A DNA stretch of 64,000 nucleotides from contig JANQPB010000042.1 of assembly GCA_028285495.1 (NCBI GenBank), positions 62,001 to 126,000 of the forward strand. Direction: 5' to 3'. Of this stretch, positions 8,011 through 16,802 are shown one piece after another; position 1 is the first letter of the stretch, and each line of letters begins with the position of its first letter. The notes under the pieces were generated by a model. That model was given only the letters and a program-made list of their open reading frames with translations, had not been told where the DNA came from and ran no database searches. Both the position numbers and the translations under genes were made by a program. This DNA comes from Acidimicrobiales bacterium. Lineage in GTDB: Bacteria; Actinomycetota; Acidimicrobiia; Acidimicrobiales; SZUA-35.

Positions 8011-10113
8011 TCAGGGCCCGGGATCGGGCGCCGGCGCCGCCGCGAAGTCGCTGGCGACCTCGCCATCGAGCCGGACCCGGACGTTGACCTGGTAGTCGGT
8101 CGTCGGCACGAGGTCGCCGAGCATCACCGAGTCGCTGTCGACGCAGCCGCTGGCGGGGCCGGTGCTGCTCACCGTCTCCCCGTCGCCGCCGCCGGTCGGC
8201 ACGGCGCTGATCGTGTAGCTCGTCACGCACTTGTTGGCCGAGAACGAGGCGGTGATCCGCTCGCCGGCCGTGCGGGTCACGTTGAACGCCGTGATGTCGA
8301 GCGGGCCGATCGTCACCGTCGCCGAGGTGCCGGTCGACGAGCCGCCGTCGTCGTCGATGGCACGGACCGTGTAGGTGTACGTGCCGGGGTCGAGGTTGCG
8401 GTCGGTGAACGTGGTCCGGTTGGCGGCCACCTCGCGCAGCAGCGTGCCGTTGCGAGTGAGCCGGTAGCCGTCGGGATCGGGGCCGGTCTCGGGCGCCGTC
8501 CAGGTCAGCGACACGGACGTGTCGTCGGCCCCGGCGGTGGCCGACAGGCTGCCGGGCGGCTGGAGCGGGTCGTCGATCGTGGTCGACGTGCTGCTCGACG
8601 GGCTCGAGCTGGACGGGCTCGACGAGGTGCTGGTCGTCGTGTCGGTGGTCGACGACGTCGCCGTGGTGGTGTCGGTGGTCGACGAGGACGACGCCTCGGA
8701 GGTCGTCGAGCCGTCCGAGGTCGTGGTCGAGCTCGGGTCGGGGCTGGTCGTCTCGGTCGACGACGCCGACGTCGAGCCGGCGGTGGTCGTCTCGGTCGTC
8801 GACGACGCTCCGGCCTCGTCGCCGCCGGTTGCGGACCCGCCGGAGCCGGTGTCGACCTCGATCGACGAGGCCGTCGTCGCCCCGGTCGTCGGCCCCGCCG
8901 GGTTGTCGGCTTCGATCAGGGTGCCGTCACCGTCTGCGATCGTGCTGTCGTCGCCGCCGAACAGGGCGAATGCGGCGATCCCGACCACGGCGACGAAGGC
9001 GATGGCGGCGATCACGATCGGCGCGATCCTGAAGCGGTCGAGATCGATGAACGGCGTCGGGGCGACCCCCGGCGGTTGGTTCACCGGCTTGGCCAGCGGC
9101 TGCGCGGTCTCCTGCAGCAGCGGGCGCCCCGGCGAGGCCGACGCGGTGCGATGGACCGCGGTGTCGGGCGCCTCGTGTGGCGCCCCGACCGGCGCGACCG
9201 GGCCGGCGGGTCGCTGGGTGGTGGCCGGTGACGGGAACAGCGCCGTGCCGTCGCCGGCGTGGACGGGTGGGGCGAAATCGGGTGACACGCCGGCGGCGGC
9301 CTGCTTGAGGGCGAGGCTGAACTCGCTGGCGGTCTGGTAGCGATCCCCTGGCCGCTTGGCCATGGCCCGCTCGATCACGGCACAGATCTCGCCCGGGGCG
9401 ATGTGGCGGAGGTCGCCGACCTGGTTGTTGACCACCCGGCCGATGACCGCCATCAGGTTCGAGTCGTCGCCTGGCGTCAGGAAGGGCGGATGACCGACCA
9501 GCAGCGCCCACAGCGTCGCGCCGAGGCCGTAGACGTCGGACGGGGGACCGGTCTCGCCGTCGAGGAAGGTCTCGGGGGCGCTGTAGGCCGGTGTGAAGGC
9601 GGTGCCGGCCGTCGTGCCCGCCGTGGCGACCCCGGTCAGGCGGGCGATCCCGAAGTCGGCGATCCGGGGGGCGCCGGTGTTCGTGAGCAGGATGTTGGCC
9701 GGCTTGAGATCGAGGTGGACGATGCCCTCCTCGTGGGCCGCGGCGATGGTCTCGGCTGCGACGTCGACGTAGCTGACCGCGGTCTCCCACTCGAGGGGGC
9801 CGGTGTCGATCTGGTCCTGCAGCGACCCGTTCGGGTAGTAGGGCATCACCAGGTAGGGCTCGCCGTGGGTGGTCACCCCGCTCGAGTAGACCGGCACGAT
9901 GCCCTCGTGCAGCGACAGGCGGCCCATCGCCTTGCGCTCGCGGTCGAACCGGCGGGCGACGCCCTGGTCGCCGCCCGGGTTGAGCACCTTGACCGCGACC
10001 ACCCGGTCGAGGTCGACCTGGCGAGCCCGGTAGACGCGCGACGAGCCACCGGTGCCGATCTGCTCGACGTCGGTGAGCCCATCAATGCCGAGATTGGTGA
10101 CGCTCAGGGTCAA
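8011..10113 (-). CDS. Transmembrane Ser/Thr protein kinase with fibronectin type III ectodomain
   Basis: 700 residues from a TTG start with GGAGG 4 nt upstream. The kinase domain (about 14-275) has all key motifs: GTGGSSRVYRA loop (20-30), K42 in VAVK, HLDLKPAN with D135, and DFG at 153-155. A single membrane helix follows at about 363-387. The outer part has a long Ser/Thr-rich linker (about 410-510), a fibronectin III-like domain (about 530-625; SLTWTAPETGPDPDGYRLTR) and a second beta-rich domain with two cysteines. This is the standard PknB-like sensor layout. It probably phosphorylates FHA-domain partners such as the double-FHA protease gene just upstream. A TACACT hexamer at 10135-10140 is a likely -10. 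Confidence 0.93.
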   Translation of the reverse strand: MTLSVTNLGIDGLTDVEQIGTGGSSRVYRARQVDLDRVVAVKVLNPGGDQGVARRFDRERKAMGRLSLHEGIVPVYSSGVTTHGEPYLVMPYYPNGSLQDQIDTGPLEWETAVSYVDVAAETIAAAHEEGIVHLDLKPANILLTNTGAPRIADFGIARLTGVATAGTTAGTAFTPAYSAPETFLDGETGPPSDVYGLGATLWALLVGHPPFLTPGDDSNLMAVIGRVVNNQVGDLRHIAPGEICAVIERAMAKRPGDRYQTASEFSLALKQAAAGVSPDFAPPVHAGDGTALFPSPATTQRPAGPVAPVGAPHEAPDTAVHRTASASPGRPLLQETAQPLAKPVNQPPGVAPTPFIDLDRFRIAPIVIAAIAFVAVVGIAAFALFGGDDSTIADGDGTLIEADNPAGPTTGATTASSIEVDTGSGGSATGGDEAGASSTTETTTAGSTSASSTETTSPDPSSTTTSDGSTTSEASSSSTTDTTTATSSTTDTTTSTSSSPSSSSPSSSTSTTIDDPLQPPGSLSATAGADDTSVSLTWTAPETGPDPDGYRLTRNGTLLREVAANRTTFTDRNLDPGTYTYTVRAIDDDGGSSTGTSATVTIGPLDITAFNVTRTAGERITASFSANKCVTSYTISAVPTGGGDGETVSSTGPASGCVDSDSVMLGDLVPTTDYQVNVRVRLDGEVASDFAAAPAPDPGP

Positions 10114-10463
10114 GATGCCTCCAGGGACCGGGCCAGTGTAGTCGGGCCCGGGGTCCCCCCTAGCTCAACCGTTCGGGGCGGGAGGAACGGTTCTGGGCGA
10201 GCTTACCCAGATGCAGCGGCGGCCAGAGCGCGCCCCGTGGCCGCCGGTGGGTCCGGAGGCCCGGGAGCGGTCCGGTGGTCTGGGCCGTCGGTCACGATCG
10301 GTGGCCGGCACATCTGCCCAGGCCGTTCGGCGGCGACGACAGGCGACGCCGATGGGCCCGTCCCGCAGGCAGGCCGCGTCGACGTCCCGCCTCGACGACC
10401 CGCCACGACGAGACGAGCGGCAACCCCTGCGCGGGCCAGCGCTCGCCGGCGTCTGCGGCGCCG
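10114..10463. other. 350-nt gap between the FHA-protease and kinase genes
   Basis: The only stretch over 300 nt without a gene. It holds the kinase promoter candidate (TACACT, 10135-10140 on the minus strand) and GC-rich sequence with no convincing reading frame, RNA gene or strong terminator. Frames that stay open here are Arg/Pro-rich shadows. Confidence 0.5.
10135..10140 (-). promoter_or_regulatory. -10 candidate TACACT of the kinase gene
   Basis: TACACT on the minus strand lies 21 nt before the TTG start, leaving a short leader that holds the GGAGG ribosome site. Confidence 0.4.
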
Positions 10464-12203
10464 CTACGGGGTGTCGGCGACGATCTCGGCCAGCCACTGG
10501 CCGAACGTCGAGGTGGCGATGTTGAGGCTGGCGTTGGCCTCGTCAGGTGCGCCGGCGTACACGACGCCGATCACCTCGTTCTGGCTGAAGACGGGGCTGC
10601 CGGACGCGCCCTGGCCGCTCTGGAAGGTGGACAGCAGCACCCCGCGCTCGACGTCGCCGCCCCGCGAGCACTGCACGCCGGGGGGCGAGTCGGCGGGGAT
10701 GAACGTGTCGAGGTCCGGGTTGGAGCAGCCGGGCCAGATGGCGAAGTTCACCACCTGACCGCTCGTGGCGGCGACCGCCGGCAGGCGCAGCTCGCCCATG
10801 TTGTCGGTGCTGGTGATCCCGAGGCGACCGGGGAAGCCGGTGCTGAACACGTCGTCGCCGATGCTGACCTCGGTCGAGTCGCCGATCGTGACCGCCGGGA
10901 GGCCGATGTCGCCGACCGGTTCGCTCGAGATCTCGGGACCGTTCGACCCGATCGTGGCCCGGTTGGAGACCCGGAGCACGGCGATGTCGAGGAACGGGTG
11001 GTTCGAGACCAGCTCGGTTGCGTACTCGATCTGGGCCGGCTCGTCCGGCGAGCGAGACACGCCGACGAGCAGTTGCGACGACAGGGCGGCGACGTGCTGG
11101 TTGGTCACGATCAGGTTGTCGTCGACGAAGAAGCCGGAGCCCTGGCCGCCCTCGAGCCCGAACAGCATCACCGTCGAGCGCTTGGCCGATGCGAAGTCCG
11201 GCTCGGCCCCGCCCCGGGTCAGCAGGAAGGCCAGGATCAGCAACGGGACGAGCACCGCGGCGGCCAGCAGGGCCATGAGGGGCAGGTTGGCGTTGAATCC
11301 GGGTCGGTGGGTGCCGGCGGTGATGACCCGCATCGGCGTCCCGGCCTCGTCGTCGCCGAGCTGGGCGACGAAGTTCCCCTCGGCCCGGTACGGGCCCTTG
11401 AGCCGGCGGTGGTCGACCCAGGTGCCCTTCGACGAGTAGTCCTCGATCCACCAGGCCCCGTTGCGGTGCACGATCCGCAGGTGCCGGCGGGAGACGAGCG
11501 AGTGGCGCTCCTCGAGCTGGACCAGGCAGGCGGGATCGCGGCCGACGGTGACCTCGGCGCCGGGAAGGAACGAGTAGTCGTGGCCGTCGATGCTGAGCCG
11601 GAGCGTGTCGCCGGCGACGGCGGGAGAGCCGGGCCCGAACGTGACGGCCGGATTGACCCCGGTCGGGCCGGGGACGCCGTCGTCGCCCGGGCCCGCTTCG
11701 GCCAGGAGCGATCGAGCCGGCCTGACGACCTGATCGTCGGCCGGGCCGGCGGGTCCGGGCGGCGGGGGCGATCCGGGACCTGCGGGCCCTGGTGTGGCCG
11801 CCACCCGGGCCGAGGCGAGCACGGGGGGCGCTCCCGGCGACTCACCGGTCTGGCCGTCGGCGCCGACGGCCAGGGTCTGCGGGTCCTCGGGGTCGCCGTC
11901 GGCCAAGGGCACGAGGCGAAGGCCGACGGTCACGCCTTCGGTGCCGCCGAGGCGCAGATCGATGTCGCGGTCGACGACCCAGCGCGCGGGCTGGCGCGAA
12001 CCGGTCGGTCCGTAGCTGCCGTGGGTCGAGTTGTCGACGGCGATCCAGCTCGACCCGTCCCAGGTCAGCTCGAGGTGGCGGCGGGAGACCGAGGCCTGGG
12101 TCAGCGTGACCGCAGCGGTCGACGAGCGTCCGATCTGCACCGGGCCGTCGTCCGCCGTGAAGCGGGCGCTGCCCTCGGGCCACGTGATGTGCAGGTCGAG
12201 CAT
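10464..12203 (-). CDS. Membrane-anchored trypsin-like serine protease with two cytoplasmic FHA domains
   Basis: 579 residues. The start was placed at the ATG at 12203 (MLDLHITWPEG) because the FHA fold begins there; the longer frame upstream is Arg/Pro-rich. FHA1 is at about 1-100 (QIGRSS at 23-28, SVSRRHLEL at 38-46). A Pro/Gly-rich linker follows. FHA2 is at about 200-295 (VGRDP at 220-224, SLVSRRHLRI at 235-244). One membrane helix spans about 307-330, then an HtrA/trypsin-like domain carries H370 (VTNQHV), D406 (HPFLDIAVL) and S534 (GASGSP). Phosphothreonine sensing inside would thus be linked to proteolysis outside the membrane. The kinase downstream on the same strand is the obvious candidate partner. 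The protease is orthodox; the two-FHA input is the unusual part. Confidence 0.9.
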   Translation of the reverse strand: MLDLHITWPEGSARFTADDGPVQIGRSSTAAVTLTQASVSRRHLELTWDGSSWIAVDNSTHGSYGPTGSRQPARWVVDRDIDLRLGGTEGVTVGLRLVPLADGDPEDPQTLAVGADGQTGESPGAPPVLASARVAATPGPAGPGSPPPPGPAGPADDQVVRPARSLLAEAGPGDDGVPGPTGVNPAVTFGPGSPAVAGDTLRLSIDGHDYSFLPGAEVTVGRDPACLVQLEERHSLVSRRHLRIVHRNGAWWIEDYSSKGTWVDHRRLKGPYRAEGNFVAQLGDDEAGTPMRVITAGTHRPGFNANLPLMALLAAAVLVPLLILAFLLTRGGAEPDFASAKRSTVMLFGLEGGQGSGFFVDDNLIVTNQHVAALSSQLLVGVSRSPDEPAQIEYATELVSNHPFLDIAVLRVSNRATIGSNGPEISSEPVGDIGLPAVTIGDSTEVSIGDDVFSTGFPGRLGITSTDNMGELRLPAVAATSGQVVNFAIWPGCSNPDLDTFIPADSPPGVQCSRGGDVERGVLLSTFQSGQGASGSPVFSQNEVIGVVYAGAPDEANASLNIATSTFGQWLAEIVADTP

Positions 12204-12434
12204 CGGGGATCTGAGCCTCCGGGAGGCGTCTGCGGTCGTCGGTGGGAGCCGCCCCCTCGGACCTCTGGCGGATCGGGGCGGATCGGAACAACCAAAAGTT
12301 AACCGCTCAGAGCGTTCCCGCAACAGGCGCGTCCGTCGACGGCCGCGACGAAGCGACGGCCCGACCCGATTCCGGGCCGGCCGGTGATCGTCGCTCCCCC
12401 TCGTGCGGGGCGGCCGGACGGGCCGCCCCGGGCA

Positions 12435-12614
12435 TCAGCCGGCGGCGGTGATGTGATAGATCTCGGCCGGGGGAACCTGGACGACCTGCCGGTCGACGGC
12501 GATCGACACCCCCTTCAGGCCGACGGCGAGGATGGTCCCGCTGATCGTTCCGTCGGCGGTCTCGACCCGGGACAGGCGGCCGAGCATCATCGTCGGATCC
12601 GTCGTGCTGTGCAT
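12435..12614 (-). CDS. Small conserved-looking protein (59 residues), function unknown
   Basis: ATG at 12614 with GGAG 8 nt upstream (GTAGGAGTAGAACA before the ATG), reading 59 residues to TGA at 12435. The sequence has a compact beta pattern: MLGRLSRVETADGTISG, TILAVGLKGVSIAVDR, QVVQVPPAEIYHITAAG. It looks like a small Sm-like or beta-barrel fold. No family recognised. The good ribosome site and balanced composition, against Arg-rich alternatives in other frames, support a real gene. Confidence 0.65.
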   Translation of the reverse strand: MHSTTDPTMMLGRLSRVETADGTISGTILAVGLKGVSIAVDRQVVQVPPAEIYHITAAG

Positions 12615-12838
12615 GATTGTTCTACTCCTACGCCGCGCACCATTGAGCGGCTGAGACGGTCAGGCTAGCGCACCGTCACCGAGGGTGACCGGGCAGCGGG
12701 GAGGTTTCGCCCACGCTCGATCGCCAGTGACGTCGACTGTCCTGGATCCCATGCCTTCGGCAGATGGGCTTCGGACCTTGAGGCCGAGGCCGAGGCCGAG
12801 GCCGGGGCCTGGGGCCGGCCGACGGTCCCCCGGTCCGC

Positions 12839-13447
12839 TCAGCGGAGCCCGGCCAGCCCCCAGTACCGGTCGACCCGCTCCCGCAGCTGGTCCCGGTCGC
12901 CGTCGTTGACGATCACGTGGTCGGCGACCGCCCGCCTGGCCTCGTCGTCGGCCTGGCTGGCGATGCGGGCCATGGCCGCGTCCTCGGGCATGCCCCGATC
13001 CCGCCGCAGCCGCTCGAGCCGGATCGCCAGCGGCGCCTCGACCACCAGCACCTCGTGGTACTGGCCGGCCCCCAGCTCGGTCTCGACCAGCACGGCCATG
13101 TCGAGCACGACCGTCGGCGTGGTGGCGGCGGCGATGGCGGCGGCGATCTCGACGTCGATCGCCGGGTGGGTGATGCCGTTGAGATCGGCGAGCGCTTCGG
13201 CGTCGGCGAACACGAGGGCGCCGAGCGCCGGTCGGTCGACGGTGCCGTCTGGCTCGAGGATCTCCCGACCGAACCGCTCGATCAGCGGACCGTAGGCCCG
13301 GCCGTCCGGCTCGACGACCTGGCGGCCGAGGCCGTCACAGTCGACGATCGTGGCTCCGAGGCGGGACAGCTCGGCGGCGACGGTCGACTTGCCGACCCCG
13401 ATCCCGCCGGTCAATCCGACCACCCGGTCGACGGAGCCGGCGCTCAC
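12839..13447 (-). CDS. coaE: Dephospho-CoA kinase
   Basis: 202 residues, the normal length for CoaE, from a GTG that overlaps the upstream stop as GTGA. It catalyses the last step of coenzyme A synthesis, phosphorylating the 3'-hydroxyl of dephospho-CoA with ATP in the cytosol. It has the P-loop GLTGGIGVGKST near the N-terminus, the conserved DCDGLGRQVVEP, the LNGITHPAI segment and the RLERLRRDRG lid with the DDEARRAVADHVIVNDGD C-terminus. Coupled to a PPOX protein gene. Confidence 0.95.
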   Translation of the reverse strand: MSAGSVDRVVGLTGGIGVGKSTVAAELSRLGATIVDCDGLGRQVVEPDGRAYGPLIERFGREILEPDGTVDRPALGALVFADAEALADLNGITHPAIDVEIAAAIAAATTPTVVLDMAVLVETELGAGQYHEVLVVEAPLAIRLERLRRDRGMPEDAAMARIASQADDEARRAVADHVIVNDGDRDQLRERVDRYWGLAGLR

Positions 13448-13959
13448 CGCAAGCCTCCATCGCCGGCCTCGCCCGACCGTCCCGCCCGTCCCGCCCGGTC
13501 GCCGGCGTCCGGCCCCTCCGTCGGGTCCGCCGTCGCCGACCGCCCGCCGTCTGGCCCGTCCGCCGGGACCCGACCGACGATCCTCTCGACGGCGATCTCG
13601 ATGACGACCCGGTCGTCGCGCTGCTTCGGCGGCCGGTAGCGCTCGGTGTAGCGGGCCACGGCCTCGGCGACGGCGGCCGGATCGTCGCTGAGGGTCGCCG
13701 TGCCCGAGAGGGTCAGCCAGCGCCCGCCGTCGACCTGGCAGGCCGCCACGGCCGCCCCCGGCCTGGCTGCGACCAGACGGGCCTTGACCGAGCCGGCCCA
13801 GGTGATGACACGGACCAGGCGCCGGTCGGCGTCCCACGTCACGCCGACCGGCGAGACCTGGGGCGTGCCGTCGGCCCGGACCACGGTCAGCGTGGCCAGG
13901 TGGCGCTCGGTCAGGAACCGGTTCACGGGCGGCGGCAGGTCGTCTCGGTCGAACACCAC
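13444..13959 (-). CDS. PPOX-class (pyridoxamine-phosphate-oxidase-like) F420/FMN-binding protein
   Basis: 171 residues from tandem GTG codons at 13959/13956. The sequence from NRFLTERHLATLTVVRADG through PQVSPVGVTWD and VRVITWAGSVKARL is typical of the split-barrel flavin/deazaflavin reductase family common in actinobacteria, many of which use F420. The C-terminal tail is Asp/Gly/Arg-rich. Overlaps coaE by 4 nt. Substrate unknown. Confidence 0.85.
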   Translation of the reverse strand: MVFDRDDLPPPVNRFLTERHLATLTVVRADGTPQVSPVGVTWDADRRLVRVITWAGSVKARLVAARPGAAVAACQVDGGRWLTLSGTATLSDDPAAVAEAVARYTERYRPPKQRDDRVVIEIAVERIVGRVPADGPDGGRSATADPTEGPDAGDRAGRAGRSGEAGDGGLR

Positions 13960-14117
13960 GGAACGGGAACGTAGCAGCCGGGCCCGGCCGGCCCCGACCC
14001 GGCGGCGAGCTGGCGGCCGGCGGCCGAACGCCCCTACGGTCCACTCGGCGGCGGGTACCACCGCCGGCACACGAGACCCCGGGCAGGACACCCGGGCCGA
14101 CGAAAGGTTGCGCAGAC

Positions 14118-14843
14118 GTGGAGACGCTCGACGTGGTGAGGGCCGTCGATGGCCCGATGGGCAAGGCCGGAGCGGCCTTCTACTTCCATCCCGACACGCT
14201 GGCCAAGGGCAAGGAGCTGGGTCTCGACGGGTTCCGCTTCTACGTGCTCGGCCGGGCCGGCGTGATGGGCGACGTGCCACCCAGGGTGGTCGAGAGCGCC
14301 TTCGGCTACTTCGCCCGCCCGCTCATCGAGAAGATCTACGGGTCGGCCCAGGAGCAGATGGCCCCGGCCGAGGCCAGCGCCGCCTACTTCGCGTGCGCTG
14401 GCGAGATCGGCCGCAAGGCGCTCGGCGAGGTCGACGGGCTCGACGCCTATGTCGCCGCGGCCGAGAAGGTGGTGGCGGCCGCCCGCCCGGCCGGCCTGCC
14501 GCTGTTCGCCGGGATCGCCAGCATGGAGCTCGACGACGACATCGCCGGGCGTGCCCTCCAGCTCACCGCCGTGCTGCGGGAGCTGCGGGGGAGCGTTCAC
14601 CTCGTCGCCGTGACCGCCGTCGGGCTCGACGACCACGTCGCCCACGCCATCCGCCGCCCGGACGACGTCGCCACCTTCGGCTACCCGGAGCCGCCGACGA
14701 TCACCCAGGAGGACCGGGCCAAGCTCGCCCAGGCCGACGCACTCACCGACCGCCTCCTCATCGGCCCATACGGCGTGCTCGCCGCCGCCGAGTCCGAGGC
14801 CCTGGTGTCCGGGGCCGAGGCCATCGCCGCCGCCGTCGCCTGA
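14118..14843 (+). CDS. SCO6745-like actinobacterial protein
   Basis: 241 residues from a GTG at 14118 with AAAGG upstream. The beginning (VDGPMGKAGAAFYFHPDTLAKGKELGL, continuing to YVLGRAGVMGDVPPRVVESAFGYF) and the all-alpha helical layout match the SCO6745 family, a mainly actinobacterial group of about 250-residue proteins of unknown biochemical role. A TACGGT hexamer about 80 nt upstream may be the -10. Confidence 0.8.
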   Translation: METLDVVRAVDGPMGKAGAAFYFHPDTLAKGKELGLDGFRFYVLGRAGVMGDVPPRVVESAFGYFARPLIEKIYGSAQEQMAPAEASAAYFACAGEIGRKALGEVDGLDAYVAAAEKVVAAARPAGLPLFAGIASMELDDDIAGRALQLTAVLRELRGSVHLVAVTAVGLDDHVAHAIRRPDDVATFGYPEPPTITQEDRAKLAQADALTDRLLIGPYGVLAAAESEALVSGAEAIAAAVA

Positions 14844-15008
14844 CGGGGCCGACGACGGCGTGGTCCGCCGTCCGAGGCTGCGCCCGGGGGGCCATCGGCG
14901 GCCTCGCTCGGGCCCCTTGGGCGGTTCCCACCCCATCCTGGCGGCGCCCCACTAGGGTGGGGGGCGGCCGGCCACAAGGGTCCGGTCGTTTCTAGCGAAG
15001 GTAGTGTC

Positions 15009-15209
15009 ATGCCTACAGGTACCGTGAAGTTCTTCAATGCCGAGAAGGGCTTCGGTTTCATTTCCCGCGAGGGCGCCGACGACGTGTTCGTTCACTTCTC
15101 GAACATCGTCGGCGAGGGTTACAAGACGCTCGACGAGGGCCAGTCCGTCGAGTTCGATATCGCTCCTGGCCGGAAGGGTGAAGAGGCCAAGAACGTCCGC
15201 AAGCTGTAG
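15009..15209 (+). CDS. Cold-shock protein (CspA family)
   Basis: 66 residues, full length for the family: a single OB-fold that binds single-stranded RNA/DNA. RNP1 is KGFGFISREG and RNP2 is DDVFVHFSNI. AAGG lies shortly before the ATG. The leader contains a TAGGGT hexamer (14953-14958) about 50 nt upstream, allowing a short 5'UTR as in other csp genes. Followed by a strong terminator. Confidence 0.97.
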   Translation: MPTGTVKFFNAEKGFGFISREGADDVFVHFSNIVGEGYKTLDEGQSVEFDIAPGRKGEEAKNVRKL

Positions 15210-15242
15210 CAGCTGCGCCGGTCCGACCGGCGAGTGACGAGA

Positions 15243-15278
15243 GCGGCCGCCGGACCACCCGGCGGCCGCCGCCGTTTT
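15243..15278. terminator. Terminator after the cold-shock gene
   Basis: An 11-bp perfect stem (GCGGCCGCCGG / CCGGCGGCCGC) with loop ACCAC, followed by TTTT at 15275-15278. It lies between convergent genes and can serve both. Confidence 0.8.
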
Positions 15279-15290
15279 GGCGTTGCCCCC

Positions 15291-16784
15291 TCAGCGGAAG
15301 CGCCGCCGGCCGTCGCCGGTCCGTGGTTCAAGGAGGGACTTGACCTCGTCGGCCATCGTCAGCTCACCGGTGCCGACGTAGCGGTCGTGGTTGGCCTCGA
15401 TCGTGCGCAGGTCGTAGCGGTAGTTGACCATCAGGCCGAGGCCCCGGTCCCAACCGGTCTCCGTCGGGTTGGCCATCCAGTTCAGGCGCTCGATCCTGGC
15501 CCCGTTCGAGAGGTGGAAGTGGGCGACCGGGTCGATCGCCCGCCCGTCGTCTCGGATGGTGGTCACGTAGCGGGCAGCGAGATGCTCGACGACCGGCCGG
15601 ACCGGTTCGAGGTCGGGATCGTCGATGCTGCGGGCGCCGCCGTCGACGAGCTTTCGAAGCTGGTCCCAGACCTCGGTCTCACCGACGTCGTCGGCCCGGT
15701 GGAGCTCGGCGAGCGGGATCGCGCCGCCGGCGGTGCGGTCGGTCGTGCCGTCGGCCGCCTGACCGTCGAGCCAGGAACGGAAGCCCGGCAGCGGCGACAG
15801 CGTGGCGAAGGTGGTCAGGCCGCTCAGCTCGGCCGAGAGCTGCTCGGCGACGGACTTGATCAGGAAGTCGCCGAGCGAGACGCCGGCCAGACCGCGATGA
15901 CAGTTGGAGATCGAGTAGAACACGGCCGTGTCCGCCCGGTCCTCACCCGAGCGATCGTCGACGTCGACCTCGGCCCCGAGCGGCTCGAGGAGGGGGCCGA
16001 GACGGTCGGGAATGCCCCTGGTCAGCGCCACCTCGACGAAGATCAGCGGATCGTCGGGCATCCCGGGATGGATGAAGGCGTAGCAGCGGCGGCCTGGCCC
16101 GAGACGCCGCTTCAGGTCGTCCCACGACTCGATGGCGTGGACCGCCTCGTACTCGATCAGCTTCTCCAGCAGCGCCGCCGAGGTCTCCCACGTCAGCCGG
16201 ACGAGCTGCAGCAACCCGACGTCGAACCAGGTCTCGAGAATCTCGTGCAGCTCGACGTCGAGGTCGCCGAGCTCGGGGGAGCGGCGGCGATGGGGGAGGA
16301 GGTCGGCCCGCAGCGCGACGAGGAAGGCCAGACCGCCGTCCTGGCCGGCCAGGCGCCGCAGCAGGGTCTGATGGCCCGGCCGGAGGGCCTGGCGCAGCTC
16401 CGCCTCGGCCGCCCGGCGCTCGGACCGGTCGTCGCCGTCGTCCGAACCGGCGGGACGGCCTGCGGAGCCGCCCGTGGTCAGCAACCGATCGACCGCCCGG
16501 TCGACCCGTTCCGGATCGCGGTCGTGCTCGGCCGCCAGGTGCTCGAAGAACCGCTGCCGGCCACCCTCGCTCAGCGTGCTGTAGGTCAGGGCCACCGTCC
16601 TGGCCCGCCGCCGGGCGGCCGCCAGCCCACCCCGCGTCTCGATCACGGCGTCGATCTCGCTCGACAGCCGGCGCAGGTCCGAGGGCGGCAGCCCGGGGTC
16701 GACCGGGATCGGCTCGTCCGACGCCTGGGAGCGCCATCGCCTGACCTCACGCCAGACCCTCGTCAGCCCGGTCTCGAAGCGCAT
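15291..16784 (-). CDS. Malonyl-CoA decarboxylase
   Basis: 497 residues, normal for this family. The enzyme converts malonyl-CoA to acetyl-CoA and CO2. The N-terminal four-helix part is followed by the GNAT-like catalytic domain with hallmark segments FYSISNCHRGLAGVSLGDF and FATLSPLPGFRSWL, and the HLSNGARIERLNW C-terminal region that carries the catalytic His. It follows the 16803-17357 gene with an 18-nt gap and probably shares its transcript. It would relieve malonyl-CoA build-up or feed propionate/malonate carbon into acetyl-CoA. Confidence 0.93.
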   Translation of the reverse strand: MRFETGLTRVWREVRRWRSQASDEPIPVDPGLPPSDLRRLSSEIDAVIETRGGLAAARRRARTVALTYSTLSEGGRQRFFEHLAAEHDRDPERVDRAVDRLLTTGGSAGRPAGSDDGDDRSERRAAEAELRQALRPGHQTLLRRLAGQDGGLAFLVALRADLLPHRRRSPELGDLDVELHEILETWFDVGLLQLVRLTWETSAALLEKLIEYEAVHAIESWDDLKRRLGPGRRCYAFIHPGMPDDPLIFVEVALTRGIPDRLGPLLEPLGAEVDVDDRSGEDRADTAVFYSISNCHRGLAGVSLGDFLIKSVAEQLSAELSGLTTFATLSPLPGFRSWLDGQAADGTTDRTAGGAIPLAELHRADDVGETEVWDQLRKLVDGGARSIDDPDLEPVRPVVEHLAARYVTTIRDDGRAIDPVAHFHLSNGARIERLNWMANPTETGWDRGLGLMVNYRYDLRTIEANHDRYVGTGELTMADEVKSLLEPRTGDGRRRFR

Positions 16785-16802
16785 GCGGTTGGCCTCGCTG
16801 GG

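Noticed and set aside
12775..12830. Short repeats of GAGGCC between the small gene and coaE
   Set aside because: Low-complexity GC sequence; no clear unit or conserved structure.
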